From positions 1 to 15,713 of the forward strand of contig JBMNNU010000045.1 in assembly GCA_050942695.1 (NCBI GenBank): DNA of 15,713 nt, in the 5' to 3' direction. The notes beneath the pieces were generated by a model, which was given only the letters and a program-made list of their open reading frames with translations, was not told where the DNA came from and made no database searches. Positions within the stretch are counted from its first letter, which is position 1, and each line of letters starts with the position of its first letter. Both the position numbers and the translations under genes were made by a program. Below, in pieces: positions 6,576 through 13,573 of this stretch. Source of the stretch: JBMNNU01 sp050942695. Its GTDB lineage: Bacteria; Chloroflexota; UBA6077.

Positions 6576-7997
6576 CTACATAGCCGCAACGGGCGGTACC
6601 CTGAGGTGCCATTCTGTGGCCTGCTGGTAAGCGTGGCCGATCCTCAGCACCATCCCCTCCGCGAAGGGCGCTCCGGCTATCTGCAACCCAACAGGCATCC
6701 CGTTCGATGTAAAGCCGCACGGCACGGATGCGGTCGGGAAGCCTGTCATGTTGAACAGACGGGTGTGGCGGGTGAGTGTCGCAACCCGCGGCTCCTCAAC
6801 CCCATCGAACTGCACAGTCTCCTGGTCTATCCTTGGCGCCGCAGCCGGCTCCGTGGGGCAGAGCAGTGCATCGTATCTCTGGAGCAGCTTCCGGAAGCGA
6901 TCGATCAGGAGGCGGCGAACCCGTTGAGCCTGTACATAGTCCGTCGCAGCAACGAAAAGTCCTCCCTCCAGCCTCGCTCGCACGTCTGGCCCAAACCACT
7001 CCGGCTGCGTCCTGAGCCTCTCTTCGTGGTAGGCCGCGGCCTCAGCGGAGAGAATGGCTGTAGAGGCTGCTACCGCGTACTGGACCTCCGGTACCGATAC
7101 CTCGTCTACGTTCGCGCCCAACTGCCGCAGCGTCTCAGTAGCCGATTGGAAGGCTGAGACTACTTCGGGATCCATCGGATCGGTTGCGTACTCCCTGAGC
7201 ACCCCCAGCTTCAGACCGGATATCCCCTGGGACAACTGGGCGGCGTAGTCCGGAACGGGCTCGCGGCTGGAGGTCGGGTCCTTGGGATCCCAACCGGCGA
7301 TAGCGCCTAGCACCAGCGCGGCGTCCATTGCGGTCTTGCAGAGAGGGCCCACGTGGTCCAAACACCAGCTCAAGGCGACGGTGCCATGCTTGCTGACCCG
7401 GCCATAGGTTGGCTTGATCCCGGTGACGCCGCACAGGGATGCGGGGATGCGGATCGAGCCACCGGTGTCGCTGCCGAGCGCAGCCGCAGCCATAGATGTT
7501 GCGACGGCTGCGGCAGAGCCTCCACTGGAGCCTCCTGTCAACCGGTCCAGGTCCCAGGGGTTGCGGGCGTCCCCGTAGTGGGGGTTGGTGCTGGTGGGGC
7601 CGTAGGCGAACTCGTGCATCTGGGTCTTCCCTACGAGCAGCGCCCCGGCCTTTTTCAATCGGGCCACCACCTCCGCGTCCTCGTTAGGAACGAAGTCCTT
7701 GAGAAACCTGGATCCGGCCGTCGTGCGGATCCCCTTAGTGTAAAAGAGGTCCTTGAGGGCCACTGGGATGCCGTGGAGAGGCCCCCGGTAGCCTCCGCGG
7801 GTGATCTCGGACTCCGCCTCTCTGGCCACTGTTCGGGCCTCATCGGCCGTCACGGTGATGAAGCCGTTAACCTTTCGGTCGACCCGTTCGATCTGCCGGA
7901 GTGCGGATTCCAGCACCTCCATCGGCGATACCTCGCCGGTGCGGATCAACCTGGCCTGCTCGTCTAGGGTCAGGTAGCACAGATCGCGGCTTGTCAT
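6576..7997 (-). CDS. amidase-signature family hydrolase (AtzE/GatA-like)
   Basis: This enzyme hydrolyses an amide bond; the substrate cannot be told from sequence. The 473-aa protein has the full Ser-cisSer-Lys triad: Lys82 in VALKDLF, the Ser pair 157/158 in GGSSGGS, and nucleophile Ser181 in SDTGGSIRIPA. The start is the ATG at 7997, which overlaps the stop of the upstream small gene (ATGA) and has a GGGGTGG ribosome site. An in-frame ATG at 8090 would lie inside that small gene, in a different frame, and is rejected. Automatic pipelines may call it GatA. However, the neighbour resembles AtzG as much as GatC, no gatB is present, and the ALKDLF context is common in general amidases, so a tRNA-amidotransferase role is not supported here. 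Confidence 0.93.
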   Translation of the reverse strand: MTSRDLCYLTLDEQARLIRTGEVSPMEVLESALRQIERVDRKVNGFITVTADEARTVAREAESEITRGGYRGPLHGIPVALKDLFYTKGIRTTAGSRFLKDFVPNEDAEVVARLKKAGALLVGKTQMHEFAYGPTSTNPHYGDARNPWDLDRLTGGSSGGSAAAVATSMAAAALGSDTGGSIRIPASLCGVTGIKPTYGRVSKHGTVALSWCLDHVGPLCKTAMDAALVLGAIAGWDPKDPTSSREPVPDYAAQLSQGISGLKLGVLREYATDPMDPEVVSAFQSATETLRQLGANVDEVSVPEVQYAVAASTAILSAEAAAYHEERLRTQPEWFGPDVRARLEGGLFVAATDYVQAQRVRRLLIDRFRKLLQRYDALLCPTEPAAAPRIDQETVQFDGVEEPRVATLTRHTRLFNMTGFPTASVPCGFTSNGMPVGLQIAGAPFAEGMVLRIGHAYQQATEWHLRVPPVAAM

Positions 7998-8200
7998 GGA
8001 TCCACCCCCCAGACGAACAGTGTTGCGGGCTCCGTTTCGCCCAACTCCAGTTCGTCCATCTGGCGAAGGGAGCGGTAGGTTGTCTCCCAAGCAGGAGCTA
8101 GCAGCTTCAGCCGCTCCTCGCTCAGCGGCACACCCCCTGTTGGGGTATGGTTCAAAGGCGATCCTGGCTCTCTGGGAGCAGCTTCTGGTGGATTTCCCAT
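7994..8200 (-). CDS. small GatC/AtzG-like partner of the amidase
   Basis: The product is 68 aa: a Pro-rich start, then one helix-like segment (LSEERLKLLAPAWETTYRSL), a second stretch around LRQMDELEL, and the ending EPATLFVWG. A helix followed by an acidic loop and EPA plus aromatic residues is the general pattern of GatC and of AtzG, which wrap around their amidase partner. I assign it by pattern and context, not by a clear signature. The ATG has a strong ribosome site (GGAGG, 9 bases away), lies 15 bp after the DUF3048 gene, and its stop overlaps the amidase start by 4 bp. That coupling argues for a 1:1 complex with the amidase. Confidence 0.75.
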   Translation of the reverse strand: MGNPPEAAPREPGSPLNHTPTGGVPLSEERLKLLAPAWETTYRSLRQMDELELGETEPATLFVWGVDP

Positions 8201-8215
8201 GCTTCTACACCTCCG

Positions 8216-9508
8216 CTAGTATGTCACTCGATTGCCCGGAGGGACCACCTGGACCCAGGTTTTGTCGATGGGGAACTCCACCGGTTTGCCGTCGGAGTCG
8301 AACCAGCGGGTGACGTCGTAATAGGATGCTTTGCTCCAGCTTCCCTCCACGACAACCCCGTCCCGGAAGAAGAGCGCCTCGCCCTCTCCCACCTGAGCCA
8401 TGTCCAGCCTTCCCATGTCGTCGATCACCCACGCACTCATATACTGCACAATTACGTTGCGAGGCGAAACAGGGTCGCCCGTCTCGGCGTCCTTGTGAGG
8501 CACCCCATCCATGGATCGAAGGTATTGCTTGCTCTTGCTATCGTAGTTGTACTCGACGAAGTAATCGTCTGCATAAATGATAGTGATTTTTTCGGCTTTT
8601 TCACCCTTAAGGGGCTTGGGATCTCTGCTGAACTGGAAGCCCGCTAGCGAGCCCGGTTTCTGATCGCGATACTGCTCCAGTGTGGTGCGGAGCAGATTGG
8701 TACTTGTGTATGCGTTGTGAGGCGCGTACCGATCGCTGCTTCGCCAAATCCCCGGATCCCCTCGGGCTTCGTCCAGATTAACCAGGCCGGTGGCTTGCAG
8801 CGCGTTGTATGCCTGCGGGCTCCAACCTATGTTGACATAGGCGGCGCCGAACTCGTCGGCGATGTACACGTAGTAATGCCGCGCGCTGCGAACCGGACCT
8901 ATCAACTCGGCTTTGCTATCGATGTAGATGGCCAAGAATCTACTGATGCCGCCCTCCACCAGAGCCTCATAGACGATATCGGCCTTGGATAGCCCGGATT
9001 GGGGTCTGGATGCGACGTGGTTCTCCACCATCACCGCTACCGGATAGATCGGATCCTCCCATCTGGGCGTTGGGGTTGAGGTTGGGGTAGGTTTCGGGAT
9101 CGGGGTGAGCTTTATCTCCAGGCTCTTGGATTCGTTAGGCGCGAGAACCACCTCTTGTTGCCAGTCTTGCCGCTCGAACATGGTAAGCTTCAGGTTGTGG
9201 CGCCCCGCCTCCAGCGATTCGAGGACCAACGGGGTCTTCCCTCGCTCGGCGCCATCCACGGTCACAATGGCCCCCGCGGGCTGGCTCTGCAGCGAAAGCC
9301 GGGCGGTGGGCGGGACTGCGGGGTCGACCGCGGCTGCAGGCGATGGAGTGGGTGCCGTCGTAGCAGGTGATGTACACGAGCTGACACTGTTCAAGGCTAA
9401 GATAGCGATCGCCATTACAATGATAGTGGCCGGCAAGGCGTATCGAGCTTGAACTCGCATCGGACGACTTTTCTGATCTGGGGATTCAGGTGGTACTGGT
9501 ACGCACAT
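8216..9508 (-). CDS. lipoprotein with PEGA and DUF3048 domains (YerB-like)
   Basis: The product is 430 aa. Order: a short leader, a hydrophobic signal segment (about 25-40), a lipobox SVSSC with Cys45 as the likely lipidated residue, a Pro/Ala/Thr linker, a PEGA domain (about 69-137, with QPAGAIVTVDG and GKTPLVLESLEAGRHNL), a second Thr-Pro linker, then DUF3048 (about 153-430, with YPVAVMVENH, DIVYEALVEGG, GPVRSARHYY). DUF3048 is known from YerB-type lipoproteins and its biochemical function is unclear. It should be anchored outside the cytoplasmic membrane. I chose the ATG at 9508 because GGAG lies 7 bases upstream; ATG 9460 (MRVQARY) gives a more usual signal peptide but no ribosome site. 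First gene of an operon with the GatC-like and amidase genes. Confidence 0.9.
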   Translation of the reverse strand: MCVPVPPESPDQKSRPMRVQARYALPATIIVMAIAILALNSVSSCTSPATTAPTPSPAAAVDPAVPPTARLSLQSQPAGAIVTVDGAERGKTPLVLESLEAGRHNLKLTMFERQDWQQEVVLAPNESKSLEIKLTPIPKPTPTSTPTPRWEDPIYPVAVMVENHVASRPQSGLSKADIVYEALVEGGISRFLAIYIDSKAELIGPVRSARHYYVYIADEFGAAYVNIGWSPQAYNALQATGLVNLDEARGDPGIWRSSDRYAPHNAYTSTNLLRTTLEQYRDQKPGSLAGFQFSRDPKPLKGEKAEKITIIYADDYFVEYNYDSKSKQYLRSMDGVPHKDAETGDPVSPRNVIVQYMSAWVIDDMGRLDMAQVGEGEALFFRDGVVVEGSWSKASYYDVTRWFDSDGKPVEFPIDKTWVQVVPPGNRVTY

Positions 9509-9583
9509 GGTAGTACTCCGATAAGAGGCTGCACCCGAGATCCTTCCATTTTCAACTAGGCTCAGGCGCTCCAGGTAGTCAGC

Positions 9584-9613
9584 ATTATATAAGGTAGAAT
9601 CAACATACTACAA
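9584..9613 (-). promoter_or_regulatory. candidate promoter of the DUF3048-amidase operon
   Basis: Minus strand: TTGTAG, 18-bp spacer, TATAAT. The -10 is perfect and the -35 matches at 3 of 6. The start point would be near 9577, leaving a leader of about 70 nt. Confidence 0.5.
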
Positions 9614-9646
9614 CGGCCGAGGCGGAAAACGGTATCGCAGATGCTC

Positions 9647-9675
9647 TCGACGACGTCGGCCGTCTGCAGTATCAT
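9647..9675 (+). promoter_or_regulatory. candidate promoter of holA, giving a nearly leaderless mRNA
   Basis: Plus strand: TCGACG (4 of 6), 17-bp spacer, TATCAT (5 of 6). The start point would be about 3 bases before the holA ATG. That fits the absence of any Shine-Dalgarno sequence there. Confidence 0.35.
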
Positions 9676-9684
9676 TCGAACGCT

Positions 9685-10719
9685 ATGGCAGAGAAACGCG
9701 CCAACTGGATATATCTCTTTCATGGGGAGGACGACCTCACCTCCCACGAGGCTGTGCAGGGATTGGTTGCCCGCATGAAGGATTCGCCGATGTGGGAGTG
9801 CAACTACTCATCATTCGATGGGGAGAAGCTTGCACTTTCGGAGCTAGCCAACACTTGCCAGACGGTGCCCTTCCTGGCGGAAAAGAGGTTGGTGGTGGTT
9901 AGCGGCCTGCTCGCTCGGTTGGGTGATTCGGGTAGAGATTCGAATCGCGACCGCTCTCGGCAGGAACGAGCCCCAAGGGGCAGCAAAAAGGCGCAAGTCG
10001 AAGAGTTGCTGGCGCTCCTGCCCACGGTTCCCGAGTTTTGCCGGTTGGTCTTTCTGGAAGAAAGGCTGATACCGGAGAAAGACCCGATCCTCCAGTCGAT
10101 TCGGTCCTTGGGGGGCTACGTCAAGGCTCACAGGCTGGACGAGTCGTCTTTGGTGGGCTGGATCCAACAGCGCGCAAAAAAGGTCGGCTGCAAGCTGGCT
10201 CCTCACGCAGCCGACGAGCTGGCAATGTCCGTGGGGCCCAACGCGAGGCTGCTGAACTCGGAGATAGTGAAGCTGGCTACCTACTGCTTGGATCGACCTA
10301 TCCAGGTGGAGGATGTGCGTGCTCTGGTGGGCGACGCTCGAGGGGCTAATGTGTTCGCGATGGTGGATGCCCTGGGCCAGCGCCAGCCCGAAGTGGCGCT
10401 CCGCGAGCTGAGGCGACTGCTATCGGATGGAGACCACCCGCTGCGCATTGCAGCTATGGTGGTGAGGCAGTTCCGGCTGCTGATCCAGGTGAAGGAGCTA
10501 TCCGGGGACGGATCACCCCCGGACGTGATCTCGAAAAAGGTGGGAGTCCCCTACCGAGGCGTCGCGGGGCTACAGAAACAGGCGCGTAACTTCAGCTTCC
10601 AACAGTTGGAGCGAGCGTACAGGCAACTGCTCGACTACGATTTCCAGGTGAAGACCGGAGCCAAGGATGCCGAATCTGCGTTGGAGCTGCTGGTCGCGGA
10701 GCTAGTTAGAGCTGCCTGA
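9685..10719 (+). CDS. holA: DNA polymerase III subunit delta
   Basis: The delta subunit opens the sliding clamp as part of the AAA+ clamp loader. The 344-aa length equals that of E. coli HolA (343). The N-terminal domain (WIYLFHGEDDLTSHEAVQGLV, then FLAEKRLVVVSGLL) and the C-terminal collar domain (PLRIAAMVVRQFRLLIQVKEL, ending KDAESALELLVAELV) follow the family pattern. The region after residue 80 holds a highly charged Arg/Asp/Ser stretch (about 83-103) before LVFLEERL. It looks like a loop extension. The start is the first ATG in a frame closed upstream; no ribosome site precedes it. It converges with lexA, and the two 3' ends overlap by 14 bp. Confidence 0.9.
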   Translation: MAEKRANWIYLFHGEDDLTSHEAVQGLVARMKDSPMWECNYSSFDGEKLALSELANTCQTVPFLAEKRLVVVSGLLARLGDSGRDSNRDRSRQERAPRGSKKAQVEELLALLPTVPEFCRLVFLEERLIPEKDPILQSIRSLGGYVKAHRLDESSLVGWIQQRAKKVGCKLAPHAADELAMSVGPNARLLNSEIVKLATYCLDRPIQVEDVRALVGDARGANVFAMVDALGQRQPEVALRELRRLLSDGDHPLRIAAMVVRQFRLLIQVKELSGDGSPPDVISKKVGVPYRGVAGLQKQARNFSFQQLERAYRQLLDYDFQVKTGAKDAESALELLVAELVRAA

Positions 10720-11335
10720 TCACGGCTACGACCTTGCCCTGCACCCTCAGGTCGGCCGAGTCGACGTAGATCGGATTCATGGCAGAGTTGGCCGGTTGCA
10801 GCCGGATGCGCCCTTTTTCTCGGTAGAGACGCTTCAGAGTTGCTCGCCCCTCTGGAGTCGGCCCATCGGTGAGGAGGGCAACCACTATCTCCCCATCGTC
10901 GGCGCTCTCCTGGGGGCGAATTACGACCAGGTCCCCGTCGTCGATCAGGTCTTCCACCATCGAGCGGCCTTTGACCTGGAGCGCGTAGCATTCCGAGCTG
11001 GACAGCAATTGGGGGAGTTCGATCTCCTCAGCGTGGCCCTGGACAGCCTCGATAGGCTCTCCCGCGGCTATTCTTCCCATAATCGGGATTCGACTCGGCC
11101 GTTGTGCCACGCGATTCGCGGCGGCGCCGGTAAGCTCTAACCCACGTGAGACCTCTCGGTCCCGGCGCAAGTACCCGCTTTTTTCCAGTGCTCGGAGGTT
11201 ATAATCGACGACGGAGGTGGAGGAGATACCGACCTCCTGGCCAATCTCCCTGACGGTGGGAGGGTAGCCATGTTTCTGCTGGAAGCTCGCAATGAACTCC
11301 AGTATTCGGCGCTGTCGATCGGAGATAGTACGCAT
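10706..11335 (-). CDS. lexA: LexA, SOS repressor/autoprotease
   Basis: LexA represses SOS genes until RecA filaments trigger its self-cleavage. The 209-aa protein has the N-terminal winged helix (about 1-65, SDRQRRILEFIASFQQKHG, REIGQEVGISSTSVV). The linker carries the Ala91-Gly92 cleavage site (RIAAGEPI). The S24-type protease domain has catalytic Ser125 (KGRSMVED) and Lys168 (ATLKRL). The ATG at 11335 is chosen because a strong GGGAGGG ribosome site lies 6 bases upstream and the protein then starts as in the family. The frame's upstream ATG at 11398 lies in the promoter/operator and is rejected. The gene is probably self-repressed through the adjacent operator. Confidence 0.97.
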   Translation of the reverse strand: MRTISDRQRRILEFIASFQQKHGYPPTVREIGQEVGISSTSVVDYNLRALEKSGYLRRDREVSRGLELTGAAANRVAQRPSRIPIMGRIAAGEPIEAVQGHAEEIELPQLLSSSECYALQVKGRSMVEDLIDDGDLVVIRPQESADDGEIVVALLTDGPTPEGRATLKRLYREKGRIRLQPANSAMNPIYVDSADLRVQGKVVAVIRQL

Positions 11336-11362
11336 GACAGTCCCTCCCTCAAATGGAAAGAG

Positions 11363-11384
11363 CCGTAGAACGTTCGTTCTACGG
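11363..11384. promoter_or_regulatory. LexA operator (SOS box)
   Basis: A nearly perfect 22-bp palindrome with core GAAC (11368-11371), four bases, GTTC (11376-11379). This is the GAAC-N4-GTTC box known for LexA of Bacillus, actinobacteria and relatives, not the CTGT-N8-ACAG box of E. coli. It covers the predicted start point of lexA, 28 bp before its ATG, so bound LexA would block its own transcription. Confidence 0.9.
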
Positions 11385-11385
11385 C

Positions 11386-11414
11386 ATTCTACACGCAAAG
11401 CGTGACCCTGTCAA
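11386..11414 (-). promoter_or_regulatory. lexA promoter
   Basis: Minus strand: perfect TTGACA (11409-11414), 17-bp spacer, TAGAAT (11386-11391, 5 of 6). The SOS box begins one base downstream of the -10. This is the best promoter match in the window. Confidence 0.85.
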
Positions 11415-11611
11415 GCTAAAGCGGACGGCGCTCGAATTACCCGGGCTTTTCACACGTTCGTAGGCTTTATGCCAAGCCGTCCACGGCACGCGTCTGTAGT
11501 ACGTAGCCCTGTGTCATGCCGTCCACGTTGACCTGCATTATCCAGGATGGCGTATGACAACGAGGACGACGGGGCAGAGCTTCCTGTGCTACCTCTGAAC
11601 TTCCCTCCGGC

Positions 11612-11884
11612 TTACAACGCTGCCGATGCTTTAGCCAACCTCTTCATCAACCGGGACTTACGACGAGCCGCGTTATTTTTGTGGATGATGCCTTTGTTAG
11701 CGGCTTTATCCAGGGCGCTGATGGCTCTCCGAACGTCGGACTGGGCTTCATCTATTCGTCCTCCGTCGATGTCCATTCGGGCTCGCTTAATCATGGTCTT
11801 GACCATGGATCGCACCGGAGCATTCCTAGCTCGTCTTCTCTCTGCAACCCGGATCATCTTGAGCGCGGATTTCGTATTGGCCAA
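11612..11884 (-). CDS. rpsT: 30S ribosomal protein S20
   Basis: S20 is a 16S-rRNA-binding protein of the small subunit. The 90-aa basic helical protein (MANTKSALKMIRVAERRRARN, ending HKNNAARRKSRLMKRL) matches the family in length and pattern. The start codon is TTG at 11884, with GAGGTG 5 bases upstream. No ATG fits, because the conserved AN-K-SA segment follows the TTG directly. E. coli rpsT also starts with UUG, which there is tied to feedback control by S20. The gene has its own promoter and a leader of about 115 nt. After it (11415-11611), I see only the lexA promoter region and a repeated GCCGTCCACG 10-mer. Confidence 0.96.
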   Translation of the reverse strand: MANTKSALKMIRVAERRRARNAPVRSMVKTMIKRARMDIDGGRIDEAQSDVRRAISALDKAANKGIIHKNNAARRKSRLMKRLAKASAAL

Positions 11885-12005
11885 CCTGTCACCTCTCCCG
11901 CGGGGTTCTTAAATCTCATAAAAACAGGCCCATCCATCCAGACCGTTGGTCTTACCATGGCCAACTGCCGATGTTGGACCAGCCTCTTACCTGTCACAAA
12001 ACCGA

Positions 12006-12034
12006 ATGATACATCAACGGCGGTTCTTTGTCCA
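12006..12034 (-). promoter_or_regulatory. rpsT promoter
   Basis: Minus strand: TGGACA (5 of 6), 17-bp spacer, TATCAT (5 of 6). The start point would be near 11999, giving a leader of about 115 nt. The leader contains complementary GTTGG/CCAAC stretches that could fold and be used in autoregulation. Confidence 0.55.
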
Positions 12035-12057
12035 ATGTAATCCATTACCGCAGTAAC

Positions 12058-12090
12058 CAGGCGGGCTGGGTAACAGCGCCAGCCCGCCTG
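12058..12090 (-). terminator. hairpin between mscL and rpsT promoter, likely mscL terminator
   Basis: A perfect 12-bp GC-rich stem (CAGGCGGGCTGG / CCAGCCCGCCTG) with a 9-base loop, about 65 bp after the mscL stop and just before the rpsT promoter. The position suits a terminator, but on the minus strand only GTTACT follows, with no U-tract. A purely structural or Rho-assisted role is possible. Confidence 0.6.
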
Positions 12091-12154
12091 TTAATGACGA
12101 TGGGCGCAAGATTTATTCAACCTTCAAGCTCGATATCGGGCGTAGGCGATCTGG

Positions 12155-12604
12155 CTAACCTGCCGGTTGGACCTTTGTTTGCGATGGTATCTCCACATCG
12201 CCTGCGGGAAGATCCGACGTGCAAAACGCGCACTTAGTAGCCGCCAGCGGCACCTTGCTTAGGCAATACGGGCAGTCACGGGTCGTAGCTGGGGTGATTT
12301 GAGAATCTCCCTTGTACCTGTCCAACAGCTTTTGGAACGGCAGTACTACTAAGTAGTAAACCACTGCAGCTATTACCAGGAAGCTCAGCACCGCGTTGAT
12401 GAAATCGCCGATCAGGAACTTCGATCCGTTGATGGTGAAGAACCATGCAGAGAAGTCCGGTATACCTCCGAATGCCCCGATGATCGGCGTGATAATGTCC
12501 TTAACCATTGCCTCAACTACCGTGCCGAACGCCGCTCCGATCACGACGGCTACCGCCAAGTCTACCACGTTCCCGCGTAGCAAAAACTTCTTGAACCCGC
12601 CCAT
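12155..12604 (-). CDS. mscL: large-conductance mechanosensitive channel MscL
   Basis: MscL is a homopentameric inner-membrane channel that opens under membrane tension to relieve hypo-osmotic shock. The amphipathic N-terminus GFKKFLLRGNVVDLAVAVVIG and TM1 (about 14-43) are followed by a periplasmic loop, TM2 (about 64-90) and a basic QKLLDRYK segment. The C-terminal tail carries two CxxC pairs (Cys111/114 and 125/128: DCPYC, KCAFC), suggesting a small zinc ribbon absent from E. coli MscL. I chose ATG 12604 (MGGFKKF, GGAG 9 bases upstream). The in-frame TTG at 12619 would add MEIEK and is less like the family. 149 aa. Confidence 0.96.
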   Translation of the reverse strand: MGGFKKFLLRGNVVDLAVAVVIGAAFGTVVEAMVKDIITPIIGAFGGIPDFSAWFFTINGSKFLIGDFINAVLSFLVIAAVVYYLVVLPFQKLLDRYKGDSQITPATTRDCPYCLSKVPLAATKCAFCTSDLPAGDVEIPSQTKVQPAG

Positions 12605-12689
12605 CTTTTCTATCTCCAATTCATGCCTGGCAAGCCCTGAGTCGAGAATTAGTTAACTGATAGTATCGCAGTTGGATTGCTACAGGCCG

Positions 12690-13094
12690 TTATTGTACGG
12701 CGGCTATGCCCGCCCTCACGGCGTCCTCGTCCTGGTCCGGGGTGCCGCCGCTGGCGCCCACGGCTCCAACAACCTGGCCGTTCTCGATGATCGGCAGCGC
12801 GCCCTTCCCGATCGCGGCTCGCCCCTGGGTGATGGTGGATACGCTGGCGAAGAAGGCTGCCCTAGCCTGAGCGCGCTGTTCGATAACTCCACTAGGCACG
12901 CCGAAGCCAGCGGCTGTGTAGGCTTTGCCCGTTGCGATCTGAGGGGCTAAGAAAGGCGCCCCGTCCATGCGGGAAAGGTGGACAAGATTGCCGCCCTGGT
13001 CCACGACGGCGATGGCTAGCTTCATCCCTGCCTCCTGAGCGCGGGCAATGCTCGCTTCGACTATCTTCTTTGCCGTTGCCAGATCGAGAGCCAT
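12690..13094 (-). CDS. GlcG/HbpS family haem-binding protein
   Basis: A 134-aa member of the family of GlcG, HbpS and PduO C-terminal domains (formerly DUF336). Visible pattern: MALDLATAKKIVEASIARAQ helix, AIAVVDQGGNLVHLSRMDGA, ATGKAYTAAGFGVPSG, GALPIIENGQVVGAVGASGGTPDQDE. Some members bind haem or cobalamin; the ligand here is unknown. No signal peptide, so probably cytoplasmic. The ATG has a good ribosome site (AGGAAGG). It stands 70 bp upstream of the mscL TTG, in the same direction. Confidence 0.92.
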   Translation of the reverse strand: MALDLATAKKIVEASIARAQEAGMKLAIAVVDQGGNLVHLSRMDGAPFLAPQIATGKAYTAAGFGVPSGVIEQRAQARAAFFASVSTITQGRAAIGKGALPIIENGQVVGAVGASGGTPDQDEDAVRAGIAAVQ

Positions 13095-13156
13095 GCTTCC
13101 TTCCTACCCTCCTATTTTTTTTCTCGTATTGCCGGGCTGATCCTTCTAATTTGTCA

Positions 13157-13336
13157 TTAACCGCGCCGCACCCTCATCCGCTCACCTGTCCACTCCAGGC
13201 TGAGCCAGGGTGCTATGGCGGTTTCTTGCTCCTTCAACTCCTCGTACCATCTTCGAGCCTGCTCGCTCCAACCGTGAGCACCGTCGTCTACAGATGGGGT
13301 ATCCACCTTTTGCTCATTTTCCTCTGGTTGGCCCAA
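13157..13336 (-). CDS. possible small protein, unknown
   Basis: A 59-codon frame starting TTG with GGAGGGG about 8 bases upstream. I do not recognise the family. The product is hydrophilic and Glu/Trp-rich: LGQPEENEQKVDTP, then a helix-like GWSEQARRWYEELKEQE, then a basic end APWLSLEWTGERMRVRRG. Codon choice (many GAG, AAG, GTG) and direction match the neighbours. No membrane segment. The same frame is open upstream only to a TAG at 13370, and beyond it runs an ATG-started stretch (MRAPHYVRCA). The gene could therefore be a longer one broken by a stop, or the 10-codon ORF could be separate. It may also not be coding. Confidence 0.45.
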   Translation of the reverse strand: MGQPEENEQKVDTPSVDDGAHGWSEQARRWYEELKEQETAIAPWLSLEWTGERMRVRRG

Positions 13337-13532
13337 AATAGCTCCCCTCCGCGCTCCCAGCCTCGTCTAAGCGCATCGCACATAATGTGGGGCGCGCATG
13401 TATCCCCTCTCGCCCAGTTGTCACTCGACGCCGTCGGTTGCCGGGGTTCGCCGACTGCGTTCCGCATAATTCGTATATGGAACGACGTCTAGTATAGCAA
13501 CAATTAACAATCTGATAACAGGGGGTTATTGA

Positions 13533-13573
13533 AAGCGAGTAGCGAGCAGGAAAGGCTACCTCGCTACTCGCTT
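13533..13573 (-). terminator. terminator-like hairpin after htrA
   Basis: A perfect 14-bp stem (AAGCGAGTAGCGAG / CTCGCTACTCGCTT) with a 13-base loop, starting 4 bases after the htrA stop. On the minus strand the stem is followed by TCAATAACC, so the U-tract is minimal. Its arms contain a 7-base unit repeated once (GCGAGTA GCGAGCA), reminiscent of the heptamer repeats elsewhere in the window but of different sequence. Confidence 0.65.

Noticed and set aside
7353..7967. 204-codon plus-strand frame opposite the amidase
   Set aside because: The amidase triad on the minus strand is intact; the plus-strand product resembles no protein family.
11336..11398. LexA start at the upstream ATG (11398)
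   Set aside because: That codon lies in the promoter spacer, upstream of the predicted start point; ATG 11335 has a strong ribosome site and the family N-terminus.
13288..13383. 31-codon minus-strand ATG frame (MCDALRRGWERG...)
   Set aside because: It overlaps the better supported 59-codon frame out of phase, and no ribosome site lies at a suitable distance.
12932..13492. 186-codon plus-strand frame
   Set aside because: It overlaps the GlcG-like gene antisense; the product is Leu/Pro/Ser-rich with no family features or ribosome site, and a minus-strand small gene fits the gap better.
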